From positions 83,686,147 through 83,750,146 of the forward strand of contig CM067366.1 of assembly GCA_034401795.1 (NCBI GenBank): a stretch of DNA of 64,000 nt, in the 5' to 3' direction. Positions 46,001-56,924 of the stretch are shown piece by piece; the first letter of the stretch is position 1; each line of letters starts with the position of its first letter. The notes under the pieces were generated by a model. The model saw nothing but the letters and a program-made list of their open reading frames with translations, had not been told where the DNA came from and made no database searches. A program made the translations under genes and the position numbers. This DNA comes from Chaetoderma sp. LZ-2023a (Eukaryota > Mollusca > Caudofoveata > Chaetodermatida > Chaetodermatidae).

Positions 46001-48664
46001 AGCCGAGTAGACGTTGGCAGACACGCTCACTCTGGTGGATGCGTGTCACACTTGTCTCGTGGTATCAGGTGAACATGATGCTGGGCCCTCCAACAGCTGC
46101 GTCCTTCAGCATCTCGTAGGCCTCCTTGCCCAGAGAGTAGAGGCTAACATCCGGCATGTGCTGAGTGGATCCACGTAGGAGGTACTGCAGTGACACACCT
46201 GGGAGAGAGACCGCATCTTTGAGGATGTCTATTTCTCGTTCTGTGTAGAACTCCCGCATCCACTCTAGGGCTTCAATGAATGGACTGACGTCCAGGTTGT
46301 TGTAGTATCGCAGCCAGTCAGCGAATGTCCGCATTCCGTGCTCGCTGAATGTCTGGTTACATTGTTCCCACTCTGTTCACGCCAAGACGTAGCCACCCTA
46401 GAGCGTAGATGTCCATGCTGAGTAGTCAGGAAGCCCTGGATAGTTGAGCTTCCCATGTGTGTCAATCCATTCATATGGGCGCCAGCTCTTCTGGTGTGTA
46501 CACCTGTAAGCTTCGACCCATACCTCGTACGAGACTCCTGGGCCGAGGTAGTTCAGCACATCGAGAAACCATAGCTCAGGTGTTATGAGGAACATGGTCT
46601 GACTAGCCTTCTTGGCGACGTTCACTGTACCTGTACTGTCAGTCAGCTCATCGACAAAGTACTTCTTGATGAGGTTCAGGTCATACGGCCCAGAGTTGAA
46701 CCCCAGTACAGGCACATGGTCACACCACTCATTGATCAGTCGCTGCTGTCGCTTTGTGAGCTTGTCCAGGTCTGTCGGTATGTGCTGTGCCCTAACCCTT
46801 GTCCGGATTAGGGATGCTCGCCATTGGATCACCAGCATGAACTCTCTGATCAGTTCTTCGGGGTCAGGATTGCAGAGGTGAGTGTGCTCACTCGTGCCGC
46901 CCTCTAAGGAGCAGCCAATTGACACAGAGATAGGTATGTGAGTACTCTCGATCGTGAGAGTCTCCGTAGGATGAGTCTTGATACCATCTAGGAGTGCTTC
47001 GAAGTCGTAAACTATGAAGTGTGGGTATGGGACAGTCCAAACTCGTTTAGGGACGCTTGGACAGCATTTTATACAGCACTCCCACTGTACCACAAGCGTG
47101 CATCCAGACACTCTCAGCTTCTCCTCTCTCAGGACTGTCTTGCAGTATCTTTGTTCGGCATCCTCACTTTGCTGTTGTTGTGGACACCCGTGCCAGTGAC
47201 AGCCATGGAACTGGTAAACGGTGTTGGTGGTCGGATCATAACCATCTACTGGAGCACCCTAGATCCAATGCTCGCCACTGTGCCCACACTCTACATGGTG
47301 TATGTGTACACCTCTGTTTCTCGACTCATACTCGACCCAACGAGTAGCCGCTGAACTGGATGGTTGGGGCGGATAGACGGCTTTCTCATATGCAGACTGT
47401 GACGCCTCAAACTTTCCACCAGGACACACGAGTTTTGTTTAGCCGCCTGTACAGTAATCAGCATGGCGTTGAAGATGGCATGCCTTTGTAAACCTCTGCT
47501 GACAGTGACTGCAGACTAGTGTATGCGTCAACTTGGAGATGTTCTTGATGTAGACGGCATGGTGGTCCCACACTATGATGGTCATGGTGTCATGGTAGTG
47601 AGCCGCTTGCCTGATCATGTGCCAGGTGCCCTCTTCAGTTGGTTCATACACGCGAATCCCAATCTTGGCGAAGAACTCTACCTTGTCCAGCTGATCCAGC
47701 GAGGTCTTGCAGACATCAGGTACTGTCTTGTCATAGAACTGTGTGGCAAGCTCTCATGCAGGAGCTGTACTTGTATCAGCTCTTGCTCCTCGGTGGACTG
47801 CTAGACATCTCCAGAGACACATGTTGTCCTTGTAGGTGTCGAGGGCAGTCATACTCCTCTTCTGTCGTAGCCAGTCTGCGGACCTGTCCCAAGCAGAGGC
47901 TGGTGGTCGATGACAGCCCTGACCTCAACGTTGATTGATCAAACGAAAGCCCACTTGGTGTTGGGTCGATCGATATTGTCTGTGTCGAGGCGGGCTTGCT
48001 GTCTTGCTGCCACCCAGTCCTGAGCTGCCCCTATCGTGTTCAGCCACGTGCTCCCTAGAGCATTCTTGTGGAAGAGCATCACGCTACCGTCTTCGATGTG
48101 ACGGATGCGATAGGTATGGGTGTAGCGGAGGTAGAAGGCGTTCTGGACAGTCTGCTGGATCTTTTGCATGATCTGGCCTGTGAGGTCTCCTTCTAGACCT
48201 CTGAAGAATGTCCAGCGTACTGACCGGCATCCTCTGTCCTCTGTCTCCCTTTCGCCGAGACGCTGGTCGAGAATGTGTTCGCCTTCTCGCCTCATGCTCT
48301 GCGCTAAGGGTTCAGACCTCAGCCCCTTCATCACTCGGTTAGTGATCCTGCATAGGAGAGGTAAGCGCTCCAGTGGATGGTCCGCCCTCCGCCTCGCTAC
48401 AGTCTTGGCTCGCAAGCTAGGAGTCACCTCCCCGTCCAACTGATGATGCTCACGTATCCGCTGCACTTTCTTGTGGGGATTCCAAGGATCATCTTTGGCA
48501 TGCACTGGAAACCTTCCCGTCTTCATTGCTCGGGAGAGTCGCTTCTGCCACTCCTCGGCACGGACCTGTCTGATCATTTGGAGCAGGTCGGCTTTCTTGG
48601 CCTTAGAGTAGCCTCTAAGGCCGAATTGCTTTGCAACAGCACGAAGCTGTGCAACAGTAATCAT
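46001..48664 (-). pseudogene. Protein-primed family B DNA polymerase, broken, Polinton/adintovirus-like
   Basis: The minus strand from ATG 48664 encodes, in order: a short helical SAP-like start (AVAKQFGLRGYSKAKKADLL); a C2HC zinc finger at 47513-47451 (spacing C-x2-C-x12-H-x3-C); a HGCHWHGC box at 47207-47184; exonuclease motif I YDFE at 47009-46998; exonuclease motif II NSGPYD at 46697-46680; NNLDV at 46301-46287; and GGPSIMF at 46091-46071. These fit DNA_pol_B_2 polymerases of Polintons/Mavericks and adintoviruses, which replicate linear virus-like DNA from a protein primer. The palm catalytic motifs would fall in the gap. Breaks: in-frame stops at 47939 (TGA), 47754 (TGA), 47439 (TAA), 47259 (TAG), 46398 (TAG), 46377 (TGA) and 46065 (TGA), plus a frameshift at about 47870-47895. 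It is an inactive old copy. Partner genes (capsid, integrase, ATPase) are not seen. Confidence 0.8.
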
Positions 48665-48665
48665 G

Positions 48666-48817
48666 GTGTGTGGTGATCACAAGGTGATCAGTACCTTTGG
48701 GTGGGCCGTCGTGTTGATGTGATGTGGATGCTTGTCTCTAAATGGATGTTCAGACCTATTATGTGTGGTGATCACAAGGCGATCAGTACCTGTGGGTGGC
48801 CCGTCGTGTCATGTGAT
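48666..48817 (+). repeat. Short direct duplication upstream of the polymerase start
   Basis: The GTGTGGTGATCACAAGG segment with GATCAGTACC and GGGTGG text occurs at 48666-48715 and again at 48762-48811. Each copy contains TGATCA sites. It may be part of the element's terminal or promoter region. Confidence 0.6.
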
Positions 48818-48836
48818 ACCGACGGAGACTATGTGT

Positions 48837-49096
48837 GAGAGAGTGTATGCTTATATTGTACCGAGAAATCCCTTTATTCTCGTCGTTCTTGGTACCCATC
48901 AGGACTGGAATGAAACGAGAATTTCAAAACTGTTTACCATTTAAAAATCGGACCAGAAATGGCCGAGTTATCCACAAGTGCTAATAGCGAGATTTGAACC
49001 TGTGATTTTAAGTTTGCTAATAAACATAAGGATCCAACGCATTAACTACCTCGGCCATGTATTAATATGTAAAGCTGAAAAGTTATGTGTTCTCAT
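48837..49096 (-). repeat. 260-bp repeat with class II tRNA-like sequence, copy 1
   Basis: Nearly the same as 50079-50347. On the minus strand it holds a box A-like TGGCCGAGGTAGTTAATGCG (ending at about 49038) and a box B GGTTCAAATCTC (49000-48989), with TAATA and TATTA able to pair outside. This is the layout of a tRNA-Ser/Leu-derived SINE or degenerate tRNA gene. There is no intact anticodon arm. Confidence 0.6.
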
Positions 49097-49190
49097 AGCT
49101 GCGCTACTTGTGTGAGATGTGGTCAATGTTCAGGAGCTGATACGTGGGAGTAGCGCACATTGAGAGGTTGGTGGGCGAGGATCACTGGGT

Positions 49191-49297
49191 TGTTTCTTGT
49201 TTCGAAGCGAGAATTTCAAAACTGTTTACCATTTTAAAATCAGACCAGAAATGCCCGAGTTATCCACAAATGCTAACAGTGAGATTTGAACCTATCA
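49191..49297 (-). repeat. Partial third copy of the tRNA-like repeat
   Basis: Shares CGAGAATTTCAAAACTGTTT through the box B complement GAGATTTGAACC, then diverges. Confidence 0.55.
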
Positions 49298-49590
49298 CAG
49301 TCATCGGATAACGTGTAAGGCATGTTAGTGGAAATGACGAGCGGAATGTTGGGATCCATAAGCTTCTCCTCCATTTCTCAAGATTTCGATCTGCATAGTT
49401 GCCCATATCACGCAATGGCCCGGGTACTTTTTCTCATCGTGCCCTGCATGACCATAGCTTTTAGGCCAGCCCATTGTGTGTAATATTGTTTGTAGATGAG
49501 CGTTTACACGTAGTTGAGTGTTTACATGTAATGTTGTGCGTGTTTGCTTGCTGGTATACCAATGGATGCTGCGCCTAATTAGCTGTGAAC

Positions 49591-50014
49591 GCATAGCAGA
49601 TACTATTCTTGACTTTCAATGACTGTGTGAGTTGGTCTTGACGTGATGTCTTATGGGGAAAGAGTAATTGTAGACATGTTTACCTTTGCTAATAACGAGA
49701 TTTGCACCTGTGATTTTACAATTTTAAAAGTGAATGATACAACACACTTACTCTCTCGGCCACGTATGTGTTAGTAAATAAAGCTGATAACGCAGTAACC
49801 TGTGAACACATAACTTATCAGCTTTATTTACTAACACATACGTGGCCGAGAGAGTAAGTGTGTTGTATCATTCACTTTTAAAATTGTAAAATCACAGGTG
49901 CAAATCTCGTTATTAGCAAAGGTAAACATGTCTACAATTACTCTTTCCCCATAAGACATCACGTCAAGACCAACTCACACAGTCATTGAAAGTCAAGAAT
50001 AGTATCTGCTATGC
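49591..50014. repeat. Perfect inverted repeat: 200-bp arms, 24-bp spacer
   Basis: Arms 49591-49790 and 49815-50014 are exact reverse complements as far as I can check by eye, separated by 49791-49814. Each arm holds a tRNA-like unit (CGTGGCCGAGAGAGTAAG and GGTGCAAATCTC). This may be a recent inverted duplication, or an artefact of a hairpin read or assembly. Confidence 0.9.
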
Positions 50015-50078
50015 GAGATAACACGTATCAGCGATTTCACAACTCAGAGATAAAATTACTAAGCCACGTGTCAGTATT

Positions 50079-50347
50079 GAGAGAGTGTATGCTTATATTA
50101 TACCGAGAAATCACTTCATTCTCAGCGTTCTTGTCACCGATTAGGACCGGAATGAAGCGAGAATTTCAAAACTGTTTACCATTTTAAAATCGGACCAGAA
50201 ATGACCGAGTTATCCACAAATGGTAAAAGCGAGATTTGAACCTGTGATTTTAAGTTTGGTAATAAACACAAAACAAGGCTCTCTCGCCTTAACTACCTCG
50301 GCCATGTACGCATCAGTAATTATAGTTGATAAGTTATGTGTTCTCAT
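50079..50347 (-). repeat. 260-bp repeat with class II tRNA-like sequence, copy 2
   Basis: Pair of 48837-49096 in the same orientation. Box B complement at 50231-50242, box A complement near 50293-50305. Confidence 0.6.
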
Positions 50348-50456
50348 TGGTGTACTGCTTATCTGTCCCTATTGATCTTGACGTCACAAGTGTAGTTACC
50401 AGTGTGTTACTATTATTGCACAACAATTAGTATCATTATTTGTAATCTAATTATCG

Positions 50457-50590
50457 GTTCTCCATTGGCTCAGTTGATAACAGCGCTGAATTCTAAACAA
50501 AAAACCATGGTTCAAATCTCAAAAGTAAAAAGGAAAAAGATGGTGGTACCAAGTCGGTACGAAGCAACTGAGAACCACCGAAAAAAACCC
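50457..50590 (+). repeat. tRNA-derived SINE-like sequence
   Basis: Box A TGGCTCAGTTGATAA at 50466 and box B GGTTCAAATCTC at 50509-50520 are spaced as in a class I tRNA (tRNA-Arg/Lys-like), followed by an A-rich unrelated tail and a short GA run at 50594-50608. The anticodon stem is not paired well, so it is not a working tRNA gene. Confidence 0.45.
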
Positions 50591-50639
50591 TAGAGAGAGA
50601 GAGAGAGGTTGGTCAGAGAGGGCTAGTGATAATAAGCGG

Positions 50640-51160
50640 GGGTTCTCCCGAAGAGGTGGCGGGGGGGGGGAGTTTTATAGTTTTTTTAGTTTTTAGGTTT
50701 TTATTTATTTATTTTTTTGTTTCATGACAGTATTACTCTTTACCCGTCGTTACCGCATAACCTCACGTCAAGACCTTGGCTCTAAATGGGTGTTCAAGTA
50801 GTGTGATACTACCGCCCTCTCAACAACTTATGCCCCAGGGATTGAGAGGGTGGTGTGACCCGCGGATCACCAAATGGCGGCCAGTTGAGGGAGGTGGTTT
50901 CATTTTGACCCTGACACTACTACATGCACGTACGCGCACGCATAATATATCATGATAACTGACATGCGCTACCTCTTCTCACATTATAAACTAGAGATTG
51001 TCATCATTTAATTTCCACCCATATCAGGGGCGGCACAACGCAGCCTACACCACCAACAAACACTCTCTGCCTCCCCATTTAGCAATGCGAGAATGCAATG
51101 CGCAAAGTGATGATTTCAAACCCAATGGATATTCATTAAACACATACACATTTATATGTT
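50640..51160 (+). other. No gene recognised; low-complexity and element-related text
   Basis: Contains a G run at 50661-50671, a T-rich stretch to 50720, and 50735-50800 text (ACCTCACGTCAAGACC) that matches the outer part of the palindrome arms. The rest is unique-looking. Confidence 0.5.
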
Positions 51161-51811
51161 TACCCCTTAGCCCTCAAATTTGTTTAAGACGATTTTAATT
51201 TGCTCATGGAAAATATCCACATGTAGACCAAGACGGGATTATTTTTTAGAATTCGACATCTTCTATCACACATGATGGCAGTGCAACAATATCTGCCCAC
51301 CTCTACTACTTCACTACAGCTGCTAATAACGTTGACAAGATGTAGTAATTACCATCTTCTAACAACACGATGATTTTGAGATTAAACATTCCTGGTATAA
51401 TTTTTAGGTCTGGCGCCTATGCATTTTCTGGAAGGTCAGGACTGCGAATGTGCTCAGTCATGGCTACTTTTGTTAGAGTACCTTCTTTCCCCATCTATTC
51501 ACGTTTAGCTCACTGAAACGATGCCGTCTAAACACATTTACGGTTAAGAAATGTGAAATATAAGTTACTCGCGCAGGAAATTAGCCCAACACATTATAAC
51601 CAGCCTTATAAAAAGCATGAAGAAAACCAGCCACTCGTATCACAAACAGTGAGTAAAAGAGAACGCGGCAATGCTACAGAACGTTCCAGTCCTAAAACAT
51701 CACATGGCTTTGTGTTCACCTGTCTTCCTCATTCACCATTTCCAATGCATAACGAGAACTTTCGAGAAATCAAATTTGATCTTTATTAACCTCTCTTCTT
51801 GCGCTTAACTT

Positions 51812-52165
51812 AACTCTTTAATGGTCAAGTTGGTAAAAACGGCCTCTGCAGTGATCTTAGGAAATGTGCATTTGCAGGCTAAGAGAAGAATATTTTTGAA
51901 AAATTACCACTGGAATGACGGGCTCGGTAAATTTTCAAAAATACTCTTCTTTGTCTGCAATTGGAAACTGGCTAAGCAGAAATTTGAATTTCCTTGACCA
52001 ATACACTTTTGATGAATGCCCATTTGAAGGATAACAGAAATCTATTTTTGTAAATTTTCGTTATTTTGGCTTCAAAAAATCCTTCAAAATTTCCTTGAGA
52101 GGTATTGGCAATTAAATGATTAATTGAAATAAATAGTATTTTGAGCGCTTTGAGACACTGTTGGC
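51812..52165 (+). mobile_element. Family B, long variant
   Basis: Stem AGGCTAAGAGAAGAATATTT and its partner near 51930-51960, with a long right flank. A small B scrap also lies at 51168-51245. Confidence 0.55.
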
Positions 52166-52467
52166 ACAAGAGGGTTTAGGTGAGCTGATTCATCTCTTTC
52201 CCTGGTGTTACGGGATCTCCGTTTTAAGTTGTGTGGGCGACTTTATGCCATCTGTAAGCAGAGTCACCTGCTGTGCGTACCTGTTACCAGTTGTGTTCGA
52301 ACTTTATAAAAATTCTGTATGTTACATTGTCATCAAACATGGTAGAGGATTCGCTATTACTCCGGGATTCGGTATCTACAGTAGTATTGTTTGTAAATTA
52401 TTTGCAGATATTGCTTCTATGTACAGCCCTAACGTTTACTCGATCAATTCATCCAATGATAAGGCAA

Positions 52468-52844
52468 GTATGCGCCTTTCCAGTTTATACATCAATCACA
52501 TGACGTCATGATCAACTACGTGACGTGTAGGAAGAGGTCATAAGTAATGACGTCATGAATGCCGAAGATAAGTTCGTCACGAACGCTTAATTGATGACGT
52601 ACTAAGTGTTGTTGTACGAATTGCAAGTCTTTATTAATTAACATGCTGTAGAATATTTTGAAACTAATATGTAGCAACAGCATCCAGTCAAATTAGTTTC
52701 AAAATATTCAACAGCCTACCTGTATAGTTTTCTGGAAATTGATATTCTAATGCATGGATCGATTGATCCCAACACGGGAACAACGTGGGTGGAGCTCAGC
52801 TAAAGTTGGGCGGGACACAGCTAAAACTGGATTCTTCCATTAAC
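52468..52844 (+). mobile_element. Family A MITE, full length
   Basis: TGACGTCA near 52501 and 52547. Both inner arms; ends CGCCTTTCCAG and ACTGGATTCTTCC. Confidence 0.8.
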
Positions 52845-52914
52845 AGGTTGTGACTGCTATGGAAAATTTGTATATAACCCCCATATACTGTGTGCAAAGT
52901 CTGGATGTAATAAA

Positions 52915-52940
52915 TTTATCAGTATCAGTATCAGTATCAG
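52915..52940 (+). repeat. CAGTAT short tandem repeat
   Basis: Four CAGTAT-like units after AATAAATTTAT, which may be the 3' tail of a retroposon. Bases 52945-54650 that follow contain short broken frames only and no recognised gene. Confidence 0.5.
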
Positions 52941-54767
52941 CTCAGGTTCATTGATTTGTATGTTGTTGTAACCGGAATCAAACACGCTAGTGTATGCACT
53001 GTGCTTGGAGAGAAGCACCAGGCTTCACAAGTGTGGTATTTGGTACTAGCAGGTTCAGGTTTTCTAACAACGTCGATCGAGTTCAAAGCTCACAGGGATG
53101 TAACAATGATGAGGTTTCGGAGTAAGTTTCTCTCAATGTTTTCAGTGTATCAGTTTTATAAGTACAACACGAATACAGGAGCTTGGTTTTGAACATCTTA
53201 TCCCATAAATTCTTGTCACCAAGAATCCATTCTCTACCAAGCTCTGTTACCACGTTGTTCCATAACCAGTATATCAGTTCATACTTCCAGGGCCATGATC
53301 ATCTTTGTAATGAGAGTTGACAGTGTTGGTTCGTGTCATTCTGACGTCATCGATAGTGAATGGGCTGGACTGTGCCAACACAGCTCGAGGCTGATGTCTT
53401 GCGGTCCTGTTTTGGCTGCACTGAGCTGGTGCTGTTTTATTCTTCTAATACGGGAAATAATAAGACAACTTTTCTCTTATCGCCAGGTTTGACAAGCACA
53501 CACCAGCGTATAAATATTGGGTTTGTTACCATTCCAGATGTGCCCACATCCCATTTGTGTACCTTGTTGTCAAATTGTCTGAATCCCTCTGCTTGCGATT
53601 GTATAAGTTTGCCATATGCTATGCAGTATGTTGGACACTCCCATGTAAGTTGTGTTTGAAGGAACGTGCGATAAAATGTGGGAAAACCAGTTACTCTCTA
53701 TTTTAACCTGTCTGAAGAGTAAGGGGTTTAATGACTTTCTTGATATACATCGGAGTCTATTTGTAACTTACCCTTCATTTGTTTGGTCAAATTATTCCAT
53801 GTGTCTTTGACGGGTCGGAGTATTTGTGTAAAACTCATGAGCTCATCGTGCATTTTGCCTTATCCGTTGCAGCTCTGTCGGGTTCTATAAGTTGCTCCAT
53901 CTATGTTATAATTGCTTGCCTTAAGGCTGTACAATGTGCAAAGAAAGCACCAATCCAAATTTCAAACAACACTTGAACAGTAACTGGGAGATTATCCAAG
54001 CCTCTGCTGATAAGTGTTCCGCATAGTATCTGGACAACAGTAAGATTCGGCTCATCCATCATTGACAGGTTTGAAATTATGTGCCAATAGGATCACAAAA
54101 TTTGCTTGAAAGGCTAAGTTGTATAAGATCCATTTATATTGTGAAGTATGTGACGGTCATCTTGGATTTTATAGTGGGCTTAGATAACTATACCACATTT
54201 TGCAACTTAAACCAACTGGCATAAGACCTGTTCATAAACACCGGGTAAATTTGATAGGTCAGAGAGCAGCGGTATTGTTATTTAAGCAAGATAGGTTCAT
54301 CTTATAAAAAACTTGCATCTACTGCCAATTGGACCAGGGGATATACAACCGTGTCACGGTCATCAGATTTGCAAGGATAGGGGACCTACAGCTTTGACTT
54401 TCGCAATGAGATTGCTTGTGAGTATCTTGCCATTTGCATCAATAGGTACAACGAGTCAAAATCATTGGCACAGCCACCAATTTTGGAAGACTAAGTGGAG
54501 TGAATTGATATGGGGCGGTACGTGACGACAATCTTGGCTGGTGCCATGAAAATTGGACAAAGGAATGGAAGTTACATTTATAAGTTGCATACATCCTATT
54601 CATGCAACGATATATAACTTCTTACATGAAAAGTTCACAGAATTATTATATACTGCGTAATTGCTTGGCGTCATAATCAAAATACGTCACTTGTGAGCTG
54701 ATGTCACAGTCAAATTCCGTCAGGAAAGTGCATGAATTGCATATGTTTGGTGGATTCACAAGTGAAC

Positions 54768-55200
54768 ATCCCCGATTGTGTCAACAGCGCCTCAGAGCGC
54801 TCAAAATATTATTTAGGCCTACATCAATTAGCCCTTTTAATGGTCAAGATCTTTCAAGAAAATATTATTTTAGAAGATTGCAAAAATACATGTCTATTGT
54901 CCCGTAAATGGACATTCGTCATTACCACTGCCTAGATCATTTTTAGCGGGCTTGCCTATCAAAGGGGCAATTGTAAATAAAATTAAAAATTTTGCTTAGC
55001 CATTGCCCATTTGCAGGTCAGAAGAACAGTATTTTTGAAGACGTACCACTGTAATGACTGGCTCGGTTACCGAGCCAGTCATTCCAGTGATAAATATTCA
55101 AAAAGACTTTTCTCTTGGCCTGGAAGATACACTGCTCAAGACCACTGCAGACGTATGTTTTGGCCGACTTGACCATTACAGGATTAAGTTGACACAAGAG
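54768..55200 (+). mobile_element. Family B, long variant
   Basis: Flank AACAGCGCCTCAGAGCGC and core GACTGGCTCGGTTACCGAG at about 55054-55076. It is flanked by family A scraps at 54655-54730 and 55225-55380. Bases 55380-56080 hold nothing recognised. Confidence 0.65.
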
Positions 55201-56084
55201 ACGTTACAGATTGTATCGAATATTTTAGCCAGCAGCAGCTCCTCGTCAAATTAGTTTCAAAATAGTCAACATCTAACAAGTAGTTACCTTGAAATTGGGA
55301 TTCTGCGAATGTATGGATCAAATTATTCAAACACGTGGGCAAAATGGGCAGAGCTTAGGCAAACAAGAGGTATCAGAAGATACCAAATATATCGCCTTCT
55401 TATGTTGCCACAGAACCCGGTCTGTCATTGACTAAATATTATGTGGAAAAAACTAATATCCAGGCCATGTACATATATAGAACAAGAGCTATCAGAAGAT
55501 AGCAAATAGCTTACGTGTATATTAATTCTACATCACAGGGTGTGATGGACCACCGGATAGTCTCGTTTTGAAATTTGACAATCCACTTGACGAATCAAAA
55601 TACCCATAGTTTTACCCAACAGGAAAGCATAGTTTAGTAGAAGCATAGCTTGGTGGCTGAACCATAAAGCCATGATGCCTGGTAGTAACATGCAGTACAA
55701 TGACTACTGACACACCAAGTCTGACCGAAAGGCAAATGGTCCAAACATAAGCAAAGTTCACAGCCTGAAAAAGAAGACCTTTGCAAAAGCAAGTACGCAT
55801 ACATGATATGCATAAATATGATGCAGGCTACAGCTAAGTAGCCTATATAGCAAATCAAAACATTTTATCTAAACTGGATACGTCTTTGCTGATTAAATTG
55901 TCATTTGAAAAAACATTAATCGCAGCGTAAAAGCATAATCTGGATGCAAATTAGACCTAAGAAATCATAGTCTAAATCAGTGAAAATATGTCAAAATCTG
56001 TTTCTTTTTCATGTGGGCAAATCTGTGAAGTTTGATTCAAATCGAACACCCTACTGTTGGTGTAAATGCTGTTTGAAAAAACCT

Positions 56085-56315
56085 TAGGGAGAGGGAGAGA
56101 GGGAAGGAGGGAGAGGGGAAGGAGGTGGGAGGAGAGAGAGAGCGGGAAGAGCTGTAGTGGATAGAGCGAGAAGAGTGTGTGTGCGTGCATGCGTGTGTGC
56201 GTACGTACGTGCGTGCGTGCGTGTGAGAGAAAGAGAGAGAGCGCGAGAAGGGAGACAGAGGGCTAGTGGATAGAGCGAGAGGTGTGCGTACGTGCGTGCG
56301 TGCGTGCGAGAGAGA

Positions 56316-56381
<66 letters not shown>

Positions 56382-56445
56382 CGGAGGAAGAGAGATAGGA
56401 GGGAGGGAAAGAGAATAGAAAGTTCTATATACGTGCATGCATGCA
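56085..56445 (+). repeat. GA and GT/GTGC microsatellite region
   Basis: Alternating GAGAGA blocks (a long AG run at about 56319-56380) and GTGCGTGC blocks. Open frames across it (Ser/Leu/His-rich or Arg/Glu-rich) are repeat by-products. Confidence 0.9.
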
Positions 56446-56699
56446 CGCCTACGTGTGTACGTGCGTGGCATCACATATGGCAAATCTATGGCTGGGTCCA
56501 TTCCCGTAGAGTATACCACGATATTCCGGATGGGCCAATGACAAATGAGAGTACTGATTCAGTAATAACATTTTCGTATAAAACTATTTACAATATATGA
56601 GATCACATCATTTTCCAAAATATAACATTTTGAATTAAGCACACTATATAAATGGACATTAACTGTGGCCTGGTTTCCCATACTAAGATTAAATGTAGG

Positions 56700-56924
56700 T
56701 CAAAGTTTTAGGCTTTGATTTGGTCGAGAGTCTTGTTGATTTAGGTCGATTTCGAAATCCAACCTCTCAGCGTGAACTTCGTTTCCGCACGAGAATGTAC
56801 AATGGCAAAACATCCGTTTTAGCATCCGACGGAAGTGCAGGTAAGTATTTGGCTGTTCGTAGACGTGAACAGTGGCGGTTCCGGCGAATTTCACCTTGAA
56901 TGACACTTTAGTTCCCACTGCGTG
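56700..56924 (-). CDS. Orphan terminal exon of an unrecognised gene
   Basis: On the minus strand a very good acceptor (TTTATTTCTTTTCCCCAG) is followed at 56924 by 74 open codons to TGA at 56700-56702. The peptide has beta-like alternation (GTKVSFKVKFAGTATVHVYE), then a Cys-bearing basic stretch (RRMLKRMFCHCTFSCG) and an acidic/Asn-rich end. It is not repeat-derived and its composition is protein-like. I do not recognise the family, and upstream exons to the right were not found with confidence (a GTGAGT donor on this strand near 57203 is one weak option). It may be the 3' end of a gene on the opposite strand. The frame is inferred from openness. Confidence 0.45.
   Translation of the reverse strand, partial: HAVGTKVSFKVKFAGTATVHVYEQPNTYLHFRRMLKRMFCHCTFSCGNEVHAERLDFEIDLNQQDSRPNQSLKL

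Noticed and set aside
45425-46049. Long open frames spanning the N block
   Set aside because: They exist only because N codons are not stops. There is no sequence behind them.
46065-47941. TGA read as selenocysteine or a recoded codon in the polymerase
   Set aside because: TAA and TAG also occur in frame and there is a frameshift, so simple decay explains all the breaks.
46612-48676. Several plus-strand open frames of 60-111 residues
   Set aside because: Shadows of the minus-strand polymerase, which has clear ordered motifs.
56037-56600. Ser/Leu-rich and Arg/Glu-rich open frames
   Set aside because: Translations of GA and GT microsatellites.
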